DNA of 64,000 nucleotides from Streptomyces sp. NA04227 (GTDB lineage Bacteria > Actinomycetota > Actinomycetes > Streptomycetales > Streptomycetaceae), in contig NZ_CP054918.1 in the NCBI RefSeq assembly GCF_013364195.1, forward strand, positions 4,081,001-4,145,000, in the 5' to 3' direction. The position numbers were made by a program, and so were the translations under genes. A model generated the notes under the pieces. It searched no databases. It had not been told where the DNA came from and saw only the letters and a list, made by a program, of their open reading frames with translations. This document shows, in pieces, positions 45,815 through 53,515 of this stretch (position 1 is its first letter; each line of letters starts with the position of its first letter).

Positions 45815-46324
45815 GACGAAGCTTCCTCCCTGTTACCGCACCTTGCCGACTCGCTAGGCCATCTTGCCCGCTGACCCCACGCGTGTCACGGGAGGGAGTC
45901 TACGGGCAGGCGTTGCGCTCGCGACGCCGGACGTGATCCGGCCCGCGCACGAACCGAACGAAGAGCACAAGCGGAGCGAATCGGGGGCGGGGACGAGTCG
46001 CCCGAAGACACCGGTACGGGTGGGGAGATGGCGCTCGGGCGTCCGGACGGTGCGAAAAGTGAGCGGCAGGGAGACCTCGGGCGAATCCGGGGCGGGCGCG
46101 GGGAAGGTACGGGAATCCTGCGCGAAGTGGGGAGGAAGAGTGGGCGAACGGGGGCGCGCCCCGGATTCACCCGCGCCCGCGCACACGCCCGAGCCCGCGC
46201 CGGGTCACGCTGGTCCGGTCCGGTGCGGAGAGGCGCGGACCGGTGTGAGGAAGCGCGGACCGGTGCGGGGAGGCGAGGGGAGGCGCGGACCGGCGCAGGT
46301 GGGCGCGGGCTGGTCAGCCGAGCG
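45815..46324. other. 510-bp gene-free spacer
   Basis: No gene is seen between the SSI-like gene end and the giant signalling gene start. The right part (about 46170-46310) has GCGGACCGGTG-type repeats. The promoter of the giant gene should lie near 45830-45900. Confidence 0.6.
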
Positions 46325-46876
46325 TCAGCGGTGGGCCCCGGCGGTGTGGTCGACCGGGCGGTCGTCGCCACGGCCGCCGATGACGGGGATGACCGGGACC
46401 ATCTCGTTCCACTCCGAGATGGCACAGCCGTCGCGACGGTCGTACGTGACGTCCACGGGGTGGTTGTGCCAGGTACCGGTGATCCGCGCCTTGGCCGGTC
46501 CGCCGTACTGCATGGTGCACATCGGCGCCTGCGCCGCCCGCTCCCCGCCGGGGCCGGGCTTGCCCTGCGCCGCGCGGCGTCCCTTTCGCTGCTCGCTCTC
46601 GGCGAACGCGTAACCGCGCTCGGCCTCCAGCTCGGCCAGCCGCTCGCACGCCTGCCGCGCCTTGGGGTGGTTGCCGCTCGCCGGATTGCAGTTCAGCTGG
46701 TACGTCCCGTTGAGCGAGCTGTCGGCCTCGGTCACGGTGACTTTCAGCCGGTCCGGGGCGGCGATCGGGGACGGGTCCAGCGGCAGTGGCAGCAGCGATT
46801 CGGCGTGCGCGGCGACGGGTGCGGCGGCGAGGACGAGCAGGCCGAAGGAGGCGGAGAGGGCGAGGCGGCGCAGCAT
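46325..46876 (-). CDS. secreted SSI-family (subtilisin inhibitor-like) protease inhibitor
   Basis: The 183-residue product has a signal peptide (MLRRLALSASFGLLVLAAAP, cleavage after AHA near 25). The SSI domain follows, with LKVTVTEAD, the first disulfide pair (QLNCNPASG, ARQACERL) and the reactive-site loop APMCTMQYGG. By alignment to SSI (CPM-V-Y) the P1 residue would be Met and P1' Gln. VDVTYDRRDGCAISEWN ends the fold. It differs from ordinary SSIs: a basic insertion of about 25 residues (SEQRKGRRAAQGKPGPGGE) lies before the reactive loop, and about 20 extra residues follow the usual C-terminus. The ATG has GGAG 6 nt upstream. Confidence 0.88.
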   Translation of the reverse strand: MLRRLALSASFGLLVLAAAPVAAHAESLLPLPLDPSPIAAPDRLKVTVTEADSSLNGTYQLNCNPASGNHPKARQACERLAELEAERGYAFAESEQRKGRRAAQGKPGPGGERAAQAPMCTMQYGGPAKARITGTWHNHPVDVTYDRRDGCAISEWNEMVPVIPVIGGRGDDRPVDHTAGAHR

Positions 46877-47197
46877 GGCGACTCCACAGTGATCACGCGT
46901 ACGCCTGGGCGGCGCACGGTCTCTGCCGCGTTCAACGCCCAAAGCGCCCGGACGTTGCGCCCCGCCACCCGACTTGGCTCGATCGGGACCCGGCCGCGTC
47001 CGTCCGGCCGCCCCCGCTTGCGGACGGCACCGATCCGCCGGAGGGTGGCGGCGCTCACAGCCGGGCAGGGCGGGGCGGAGCGTGAGCGAAATTGGCGGAG
47101 ACTCCGCTCGGGCCGATCCAGTACCGTGGGGTGCGATTGGTGACACCCCGGCGGACTGTGTCATCATCTGCACGCACCCGCTTCACGCAGGTGTGCT
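46877..47197. other. 321-bp gene-free divergent region
   Basis: No gene is present between the inhibitor gene and tRNA-Ser(GCT), which are transcribed away from each other. The promoters of both should lie here; no clean hexamers or long palindromes were picked out. Confidence 0.5.
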
Positions 47198-47288
47198 GGA
47201 GGCGTCGCCTAGTCCGGTCTATGGCGCCGCACTGCTAATGCGGTTTGGGGCTTAAACCCCATCGAGGGTTCAAATCCCTCCGCCTCCG
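47198..47288 (+). tRNA. tRNA-Ser(GCT)
   Basis: A 91-nt class II cloverleaf: acceptor GGAGGCG pairs fully with CGCCTCC, discriminator G at 47288. The anticodon GCT is at 47234-47236 in loop CTGCTAA. The long variable arm (TTTGGGGCTTAAACCCC) and T loop TTCAAAT are present. CCA is not encoded. Confidence 0.97.
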
Positions 47289-47503
47289 CCGAAGATCCGA
47301 AGCCCTGGCCAGACGGCCGGGGCTTCGATCGTTTGTGCCCCGCTCTCACCGGTACGGGTGAGTGGTGGTGCCGGTGGGGGTGGCGGGTCGCGCGCGCGGG
47401 GGCGTGCGGGCCGCGACGTGCCGCGAGGACGCTGATCAGGCCCCGCCAGGCAGGGGCACTCAGAGGGAGTTTTCCCAGGTCAGGCGGGGTGCGGGTAATG
47501 GAT

Positions 47504-47532
47504 TTCGCCTGACGGCCCAGGTCATGTAATGT
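47504..47532 (+). promoter_or_regulatory. candidate promoter of tRNA-Arg(ACG)
   Basis: TTCGCC (47504-47509) and TAATGT (47527-47532) are 17 bp apart, and the tRNA begins 54 bp further on. This fits a vegetative sigma-factor promoter with a weak -35. Confidence 0.5.
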
Positions 47533-47586
47533 TGTTCCCGCAACGCCGACCGGGACGAAAACCGGCCGGGGAGCACAACAAAACAA

Positions 47587-47659
47587 GCACTCGTAGCTTA
47601 ACGGATAGAGCATCTGACTACGGATCAGAAGGTTGCAGGTTCGAATCCTGCCGAGTGCA
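47587..47659 (+). tRNA. tRNA-Arg(ACG)
   Basis: A 73-nt cloverleaf: acceptor GCACTCG pairs with CGAGTGC, discriminator A at 47659. The anticodon ACG is at 47620-47622 in loop CTACGGA, and the T arm is GCAGGTTCGAATCCTGC. The 3' end is a likely integration site, because an integrase relic lies just downstream in the opposite orientation. Confidence 0.97.
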
Positions 47660-47666
47660 CAGCAGA

Positions 47667-47702
47667 CCAGAGGCCCTGTGGAGTGATCCACAGGGCCTCT
47701 GG
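47667..47702 (+). terminator. strong terminator after tRNA-Arg
   Basis: A perfect 16-bp stem (CCAGAGGCCCTGTGGA) with a GTGA loop, 7 bp after the tRNA, followed by CTTTGGCTT. Confidence 0.92.
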
Positions 47703-47753
47703 CTTTGGCTTGACGGCAGCGTTTGACGGCAACCCCTCAGAGGATGTCCGTGG

Positions 47754-48139
47754 TCACGCGGTTCGAACTGTGGCCAGAACCTCCATGATCATGCGGGCGT
47801 CGGTGCCCTGTCCGTGGGGGAGCGAAGCACAGGTGCGGCGCAGATCGTGGAAGCGGACCTTGCGGACGTCGGCGCGAGCATCCAGAGCCTCAAAGGAGCC
47901 GCCAGGAGCTGACGCCCTTCCTCGACGGTGAGCGGTTCGATATCACGCTTCGTTCCCATGCTCAGCTCCACGTTCCGCGCCACGATGCGGGGCAACTCGT
48001 CTTCACGGACGGCGTGCTGGAGAGCCGCCCGCAGGATCACGAGAAGGAAGCGCACGGTTCGGTCTGAGGGGAGCTTGTTGCAGCACTTGCCAAGGGCGCA
48101 GCAACGACTCGTAGTTGACGTACAACGGCGCCGCACCAA
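47754..48139 (-). pseudogene. decayed tyrosine integrase
   Basis: Two pieces of a phage-type integrase remain, in different frames. The first (about 48065-47895) reads RFLLVILRAALQHAVRED and IEPLTVEEGRQLL, the core-binding domain and the start of the catalytic domain. The second (about 47850-47754) reads FHDLRRTCAS and DARMIMEVL, the HxxR box near the C-terminus; it stops at TGA before the catalytic Tyr. The roughly 120 residues between, with the first catalytic Arg, are deleted. It sits next to the 3' end of tRNA-Arg, pointing at it, as expected for an element integrated there. Confidence 0.82.
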
Positions 48140-48487
48140 TCGCTGCCGAGCACTACGGCCGCGCCGTCCTCGACAGTCGAGGGCGAGGGTGAGCAGCCCG
48201 GACAGGTGTATGAGCCGGGTGGCCTCCGATGTGGTCCGAAGCGCCGCCTCTCCTAGCTTGATCTGTCCGTGAAGGGGCTTGGACCCTTCGGAAAGAAACT
48301 GACGCTAGCGGAGTGATTTGGGCCCAACTCCATCCAATTTCGCACGCTTGCCTGCAAGACGTCCTCTAGCTTGTGACGGGCTTCGGGAATTGCCCCCGGC
48401 AATCTCAGCAGGCCGCCCGAGCTTTCCGAGGGATATCCGGAGTCGATCCTCGATGACGAGAAAGCCCGTAAGGCGGTCTGAGCGGTC

Positions 48488-48518
48488 CGGTCCCCAGCAG
48501 CACGGCTGCTGGGGACCG
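48488..48518. terminator. hairpin upstream of the ricin-type gene
   Basis: A perfect 14-bp stem (CGGTCCCCAGCAGC, loop ACG) lies 75 bp before the next start codon. It could end upstream transcription or act as a leader hairpin. The surrounding gene-free region 48140-48593 is less GC-rich than average and holds nothing else recognised. Confidence 0.7.
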
Positions 48519-48593
48519 ACGGCGAAGAGAAGGCTCCGCCCCTCGCACCGCGGATTTCGGTTCCGCCGTGCTCACAGAATCAGGAGACCCACG

Positions 48594-49067
48594 TTGCGCC
48601 TGGTCATCCCCTCGCTCGCCGCCGGTGCCGTCGCCTTCGCGCTCGCGGGCGCTGCCCCCGCGGGGGCCTATCCGGCCGCCGACTCTGTCACCCGGATCTC
48701 CTCATGGAGAAGCGGTGTGAACTACTGCCTGGACGCATCCGCTGACGGTGGCGTGAACGCGCATCGGTGTTCGACAGCCAATGGATACATGAAATGGAAG
48801 TGGATCCACAAGGAGGGCTTCGTCCGCCTGCAGAACCAGGAAACCGGTCAGTGCCTGGCCCAGAGCGGTGGCAGCCTCGCCACCATCAGGTGCGACTCGG
48901 ACGGCTATGACCACGTCTGGCGCGCACGGGACCGCGACGAGGGTCGCGTCTCCATCAACAACGTGCGCAGCAACTATTACCTCGGGCTGAATGGCCGCGG
49001 GGATCCCTTTTTGTACTCGATTCAGGACTCCCTCGCGGATAAGTGGGACACTCCAGCCGTCGCCTAG
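48594..49067 (+). CDS. secreted ricin-type beta-trefoil protein
   Basis: The 157-residue product starts at TTG 48594, with AGGAG 8 nt upstream, and has a signal peptide (LRLVIPSLAAGAVAFALAG, cleavage after about 28). The mature part reads like a single ricin-type carbohydrate-binding trefoil: NYCLDASADGGVNAHRC, ETGQCLAQSGGSLATIRC and a third repeat (NNVRSNYYLGLNGRG). Each repeat has the Cys or QxW-like positions of lectins. No catalytic domain is attached. The stop codon TAG coincides with the left end of an IS5-like element. It belongs to the less GC-rich segment after the tRNA-linked integrase relic, so it may be a former passenger gene. Confidence 0.75.
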   Translation: MRLVIPSLAAGAVAFALAGAAPAGAYPAADSVTRISSWRSGVNYCLDASADGGVNAHRCSTANGYMKWKWIHKEGFVRLQNQETGQCLAQSGGSLATIRCDSDGYDHVWRARDRDEGRVSINNVRSNYYLGLNGRGDPFLYSIQDSLADKWDTPAVA

Positions 49068-50172
49068 GAGCTGTTCGGGGTTCGGATCTTGGTGAGGCCG
49101 GGTGGTGTGCTGGTCGGGGCTGGTAGAAAGCGGCGTGTGGCACGTTTTGATGTGACGGATGCTGAGTGGGCATTGCTGGAACCACACCTGCCGGTGGCCG
49201 CTTCCGGGCCGCTGCCGCGTCGGGTACGGGACCAGTTCAACGGGGTGTTGTGGCGGTTCCGCACCGGGTCGGGCTGGCGTGACGTGCCAGAACGCTACGG
49301 CCCCTGGTCCACGGTCTACTCCCGTTTCAATGCCTGGGCCAAAGCAGGGGTGTTCCAGGTGTTGATGGAAGCTCTCATCGCTGAGGCCAGCATGCGCGGG
49401 CAGGTCGGACTTGAGCTGGTCAGCGTGGACTCCACCATCGTGCGGGCTCACCACGAAGCAGCGGGGCTGGCGGTCGCCGGGGAGACCCTGGATGCGCTGG
49501 AGCAGGCGCTGACCGAGGAAAAGGGGGCTCCGCTGGACGATCAGCCGCCGGTGTGGAGGGTGGTGCGCGCCCGTCCGCGACCGGTGCGGACACGCCGCCG
49601 GGCCAGGACCGTGCTCGCGCACGCCGCCGCACCAGGGCCCGGGCCAAGGCGGCCGGACTCGGCCGGTCCCGCGGCGGGTTAAGCAGCAAGATCCACGCCG
49701 CTGTCGATGCCCGGGGCCTGCCGCTGGCGTTCGTCCTCACTGCCGGCCAGGCCGGGGACTGTCCGCAGTTGCCGACACTCCTGAACAAGATCCGGGTGCC
49801 CGGACCGGCGGGCAGGCCCCGCACCCGCCCCCGGTCGGTGGCCGCGGACAAGGCGTACTCGTCGAAGGCGAACCGGGCCTATCTGCGCCGTCGGCACATC
49901 ACCGCGGTGATCCCTGAGAAGGCTGACCAGCAGGCCAACCGAAAGAAGAAGGGGTCGGCCGGTGGCCGGCCTGTCACCTTCGACCCAGAGCGCTACAAGC
50001 AGCGCAACACCGTCGAGCGCTGCTTCCAGAAACTCAAGACCTGGCGCGGTCTGGCCACCCGCTACGACAAAGCCCCAGAGAATTACGAAGCCGGACTCCA
50101 TCTACGAGGCTCAATCATGTGGTTGAAGTACCTCACCTCCACCACATGATCCGAACCCCAAACAGCTCCTAG
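49064..50172 (+). mobile_element. IS5-like insertion sequence, about 1.1 kb, complete
   Basis: Terminal inverted repeats of about 21 bp bound the element: GAGCTGTTCGGGGTTCGGAT at the left (49068-49088) and the complement at the right (50148-50168) with one mismatch. CTAG flanks both ends (49064-49067 and 50169-50172). The target duplication is therefore CTAG or TA; being palindromic, it cannot be told which. It carries one transposase in two overlapping frames, as in IS5/IS427-group elements. Both ends and frames look intact. Confidence 0.88.
49137..50149 (+). CDS. IS5-family transposase, joined by programmed -1 frameshift
   Basis: The first frame (GTG 49137) gives the N-terminal DUF4096 domain and first catalytic Asp: FDVTDAEWALLEPHLP, GVLWRFRTGSGWRDVPERYGPW, then LVSVDSTIVRAH. 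The second frame (to 50149) gives GRSRGGLSSKIHAAVDARGLP, AADKAYSSKANRAYL (second Asp) and ERYKQRNTVERCFQKLKTWRGLATRYDK, with the final catalytic Glu. Moving from the first to the second frame needs a -1 shift. A slippery A_AAG_GGG lies at 49520-49526, and the -1 frame is open from there. The fusion product is a DDE transposase of about 340 residues. Confidence 0.88.
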
Positions 50173-50232
50173 CACACGGCGGCTGTGAGCGGGGACGCCG
50201 GCTGACTGCGGTACCGTCGGATGGAATAGTGA

Positions 50233-50264
50233 CGAATGCCCTCCGGAATCCCGGAGGGCATTCG
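50233..50264 (+). terminator. strong hairpin terminator after the IS element
   Basis: A perfect 14-bp stem (CGAATGCCCTCCGG) with an AATC loop, followed by CCGTTTGT. It lies 60 bp beyond the IS right end; the gene it served cannot be told. Confidence 0.8.
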
Positions 50265-50403
50265 CCGTTTGTGGAGGAGTGACATGGGGGCGCGGTGATG
50301 TGGCCGTGCTCAGGCCGCAGGCGTCAGCCCTCGGCGCCAGTACCGGAGTCCGTCTCGCCGTTGTTCCGCTCCGGTCTTGTTCCGCCCCGCTCTCGTCCGC
50401 CCG

Positions 50404-50892
50404 TCAACCCCCCGAACCGCCCCCGCGTGAAAGTTGCGCCTTCGACGTGCTGATGAACTCGTGGATCCAGGTGCGGGAGTCGTGGCGGTGGAGGGCCAGT
50501 TGCTCGTTGGTTTCGGCGGCGAGCATGGTGGCGATGCGGTTGATCGTGTCGCGGCCGAGCTGGCTCAACGCCGGGTCGTCGCTGAGGAGTTCCACCCGGA
50601 ACACGGCCTCCTCGGCGGCCGAGCGCTGACGGTAGGACTCGTAGCGCAGTTCCTCCTGGACCTCGGCGGGCTTCTGCTCGTCGCGGGCGAACCAGCGGTC
50701 CATGACGCTGCGGCGGTAGTTCATCAGGGCGCCTCCGCAGTGTGCGTAGGCGTCGAGGCGCTCCTGGCGGATCTGTTCGGCCTGCCGTGAGCGCTCGGCG
50801 TCATTGGCCGCCCTGCGCTGGAACACGTGCGTGAGCGCCGCGCCGAGCAGTGTGCCGAGCACCGCTATGAGGCTTCCTGCCACCACTTCCAT
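50404..50892 (-). CDS. single-pass membrane protein, function unknown (1 of 2 similar)
   Basis: The 162-residue protein begins with a transmembrane helix (VVAGSLIAVLGTLLGAALTHVF, about 3-24). A cytoplasmic helical region rich in Arg, Glu and Ala follows (RRAANDAERSRQAEQIRQERLDAYA), which may form a coiled coil. No enzyme motif was seen. A gene of the same layout lies 112 bp upstream on the same strand (51004-51558), and the two are probably co-transcribed. Confidence 0.75.
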   Translation of the reverse strand: MEVVAGSLIAVLGTLLGAALTHVFQRRAANDAERSRQAEQIRQERLDAYAHCGGALMNYRRSVMDRWFARDEQKPAEVQEELRYESYRQRSAAEEAVFRVELLSDDPALSQLGRDTINRIATMLAAETNEQLALHRHDSRTWIHEFISTSKAQLSRGGGSGG

Positions 50893-51003
50893 GGCATCAG
50901 TGGATCACGAACTGTCCGCACGGTCACGAACTCCCCTTGCCAGGCCGGGGTTTGGCGCGCGGAGTAACGTCGCCCGCCGAACCGCGCGTCGTACGGTCCG
51001 CCG

Positions 51004-51558
51004 TCACCGGTCCCGGTCGGGGCCGCCCAGGTCGGCCCGCATGGCGACGCGGAGGGTTTCCAGGGCGTCGACGTACGGGGTGTGGACCGTTTGCCAGGCC
51101 TCGCTGCGGGGGGCGGGGACGGAGGTGGTGTCCGGGCTGGGGGTGGTGTCCGGGCCCGAGGTGGTGTCCAGGGCGGAGGTGCGGGTGGCGAGGTTCTGGG
51201 TGCCTACCGCGTTGCGCAGTTCGCGCAGGCGGCGGTAGGTCTGTTCGGCGGCTTCGGAGACCGGGGCGGGGGCCACGAGCTGGATCTCGTACTTGAGGGC
51301 GAGCAGGGCGTGGCTGCGCCAGGCGTCGCGGATCTCCAGCTCGTCGACCGGGCCCGCGTTCCGGTGGCGGACTGCCAGGAGCTGGAGTTCGCTGTCCGTG
51401 GCGGTCAGTGCGGCCAGGTAGCGGGCGTACAACTCCCGTTTCAGTGACTCGTGTTGCGTGCCACGGTCTCGCCGCGAGCGCAGGCTCTCCGCGAGCAGGG
51501 TCGAACCGACGCCGACCACGGCGCCGATCAGTGTGCTCACGGGCGTGGTCCAGTCCAT
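51004..51558 (-). CDS. single-pass membrane protein, function unknown (2 of 2 similar)
   Basis: The 184-residue protein has an N-terminal transmembrane helix (VSTLIGAVVGVGSTLLAESL), then a basic helix (RSRRDRGTQHESLKRELYARY) and a helical body. A Thr/Asp/Pro-rich segment (DTTSGPDTTPSPDTTS) lies near 130-150. The layout matches the neighbouring 50404-50892 product: TM helix, RR-rich helix, then a long helical part containing a Tyr/Ala-rich motif. It is divergent from a TOPRIM protein gene across 149 bp. Confidence 0.75.
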   Translation of the reverse strand: MDWTTPVSTLIGAVVGVGSTLLAESLRSRRDRGTQHESLKRELYARYLAALTATDSELQLLAVRHRNAGPVDELEIRDAWRSHALLALKYEIQLVAPAPVSEAAEQTYRRLRELRNAVGTQNLATRTSALDTTSGPDTTPSPDTTSVPAPRSEAWQTVHTPYVDALETLRVAMRADLGGPDRDR

Positions 51559-51707
51559 GGGGCGCAAGGCTAGATCACGGGCGGGAGGTGCTGACGTGCA
51601 CCTGCAGTGCACACTTCTCGCCGAGCGGCGGGGCCTGGCCGGGCAGGCCCCCCAGGCCCGGCGGAAATTCCCTACCCCCGTGGCCGGAAACGGCTCAGAC
51701 TCGTGTC

Positions 51708-52322
51708 ATGGCTGACATGGGGGAGTTCCGGGAGGCGGTCGTCGCGTGGGCCGCCGGGGGGTCCGGTGAGCGGGCGCGGGAGCTGGCCGGGCGGGTGGCG
51801 GTGCGGGCGGCTGTGCTGCTCGAAGGGCCGAGCGATGTGGCGGCGGTGGACGCGCTCGCCGAGCGGCGTGGCCGGAATCTCGCGGCCGAGGGGGTCTGTG
51901 TCCTGCCGATGGGCGGTGCCATGAGCGTCGCGCGCTTCGCCGGGCTGCTCGGGCCGTCCGGCCTGGGCATCCGTCTCACCGGGCTGTGCGACGAGCGGGA
52001 GCGTCCGTACTACGCGCGCGGTCTCGAACGGGCCAGTGCGGGACAGGAGTTCTTCGTTTGCGCCGCGGATCTGGAGGACGAACTCATCCGTGCCCTCGGC
52101 GTGACGCGGGTGGCCGAACTCGTCCGCGCGGAGGGCGAGGTACGCCCCCTGGAGACCTTCCTGCGCCAGCCCGCACAACAGGGCCGCAGCTCACAACAGC
52201 AGCTTCGGCGCTTCTTCGGCACGAAGAAGGGACGCAAGATCCATTACGGTCGCGTCCTTGTCGAGGCACTCGAACCCGACCGGGTACCGGCGCCGCTCGA
52301 CGATCTCTTCGCCTGCATCTGA
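51708..52322 (+). CDS. stand-alone TOPRIM (OLD-like) protein
   Basis: The 204-residue protein is a TOPRIM domain resembling the C-terminal nuclease half of OLD-family proteins. The catalytic Glu39 is in VLLEGPSDVAAVDAL, and GLCDERE and CAADLEDELIRALG supply the acidic cluster. The tail is basic (RSSQQQLRRFFGTKKGRK). Full OLD proteins also have an ABC-type ATPase, which is missing here and in all neighbouring genes. It may act on nucleic acid alone or with a partner encoded elsewhere. No ribosome binding site precedes the ATG. It is followed after 116 bp by a DUF2797 gene. Confidence 0.8.
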   Translation: MADMGEFREAVVAWAAGGSGERARELAGRVAVRAAVLLEGPSDVAAVDALAERRGRNLAAEGVCVLPMGGAMSVARFAGLLGPSGLGIRLTGLCDERERPYYARGLERASAGQEFFVCAADLEDELIRALGVTRVAELVRAEGEVRPLETFLRQPAQQGRSSQQQLRRFFGTKKGRKIHYGRVLVEALEPDRVPAPLDDLFACI

Positions 52323-52438
52323 CCACCTGGCCACCACCTGCCGATTGGCAGCTTGGCCGAGTCGCCATCTGGCTGTCCACCCATCCGCCCACCCGCCTGT
52401 CCCGCCTCAGTGTCAGACCCTCCGGCTAGCGTCGAGGG

Positions 52439-53347
52439 ATGGCCTGGTGGTGTACGGGGATGAGGTGGCGGGAGCGGGGCGGAGGGAGTGGGACGGGCGG
52501 GCCCGTGCTCGGGTGGTACGCGCCCGGGCGTGCGGACCGGGAGAGTGCGCCCTTGTTGGGGGAGCGGCTGGCTTTTCGGGTGGCGGCGGGCAGGCGGTGC
52601 CTCGGTGTGTGGCGGGGCGGGCGGTGGACGCCGTGTCCGGAGGAGGTGGCGGTGCCGGGTACGGTCACGCGCGCGCAGTGTGGCGACTGTGCGCGGATCG
52701 ACCGCGCCCACTCGGTGGCCGCCGACACCTACGCCGACGACCCGCGCCCGTACCACGTCTACCTCGCCTGGTTCGGTCCCGGTCTGCTGAAGGTCGGCAT
52801 CACCGGCGCCGCGCGAGGCTCGGCACGACTGCTCGAACAGGGCGCCGTCGCCTTCACCTGGCTCGGCGCCGGGCCACTCATGGCCGCCCGGCGCGCGGAG
52901 GAACTGCTGCGTGCCGCGCTCCGGGTGCCCGACCGGATCCCGTACGCCCAGAAGCGCGCCGTCCGCGGTCTGCTGCCCGGGCCGGAGGAACGCGCCACGG
53001 AGCTCGGCACCTTGCACGCGCGCGCCCGCGCACTGCCCGCCTGGCCCGAGTCTTTGGCGCCGCTGCCCTGCCAAGTCGTCGACCATGAGCAGGAGTTCGG
53101 GCTTGGTGCGCTGCCCGCGGCCGGTACGCCCGGCGTGGTCGGTGAGCTGGTCGTCGGAGGCACCGTCGCGGGGCGCCTGATCGCCGCCGCCGGTCCCGAC
53201 CTGTATCTCGCTCAGAAGGATGCGCGGCGGGTAGTGATCGTCGACAGCCGGTTGCTGGCGGGGTGGCAGCTGGTGAGGGCGCCGGAGGCGGCGGGGACGA
53301 CCGTGCCGGTGCGGCCGTTGGCCGTGGTGCAAGGGGGACTGTTCTGA
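52439..53347 (+). CDS. DUF2797 family protein
   Basis: The 302-residue protein fits the DUF2797 family: Trp/Gly-rich N-terminus, a Cys pair (TRAQCGDCARIDRA), then YHVYLAWFGPGLLKVGITGAARG. The last motif resembles the YxxY/GITG core of GIY-YIG-like domains. LLEQGAVAFTWLG and AEELLRAAL follow. Biochemical function is unknown, though the fold hints at nucleic-acid binding or cleavage. TAGCGT lies 6 nt before the ATG, so the transcript may be leaderless. Confidence 0.85.
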   Translation: MAWWCTGMRWRERGGGSGTGGPVLGWYAPGRADRESAPLLGERLAFRVAAGRRCLGVWRGGRWTPCPEEVAVPGTVTRAQCGDCARIDRAHSVAADTYADDPRPYHVYLAWFGPGLLKVGITGAARGSARLLEQGAVAFTWLGAGPLMAARRAEELLRAALRVPDRIPYAQKRAVRGLLPGPEERATELGTLHARARALPAWPESLAPLPCQVVDHEQEFGLGALPAAGTPGVVGELVVGGTVAGRLIAAAGPDLYLAQKDARRVVIVDSRLLAGWQLVRAPEAAGTTVPVRPLAVVQGGLF

Positions 53348-53515
53348 ACGGTGCTGCGTAGGGGTCCTGCGCCCGCGCCCGCGCCGGAGCCCGCGCCCGC
53401 CCTCATCCTCATCCCCACCCTCATCCCCATCCCCACCCTCATCCCCGCCCCGATTCTCAGGAAATTCACAGATTTCCCCAAGGGGGCTCTCACGGTGGCC
53501 CCGCACGGTGGGGAC

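Noticed and set aside
47789..48272. Separate small genes on both strands in the integrase relic
   Set aside because: The minus-strand frame is the decayed integrase itself and the + strand frame is its shadow.
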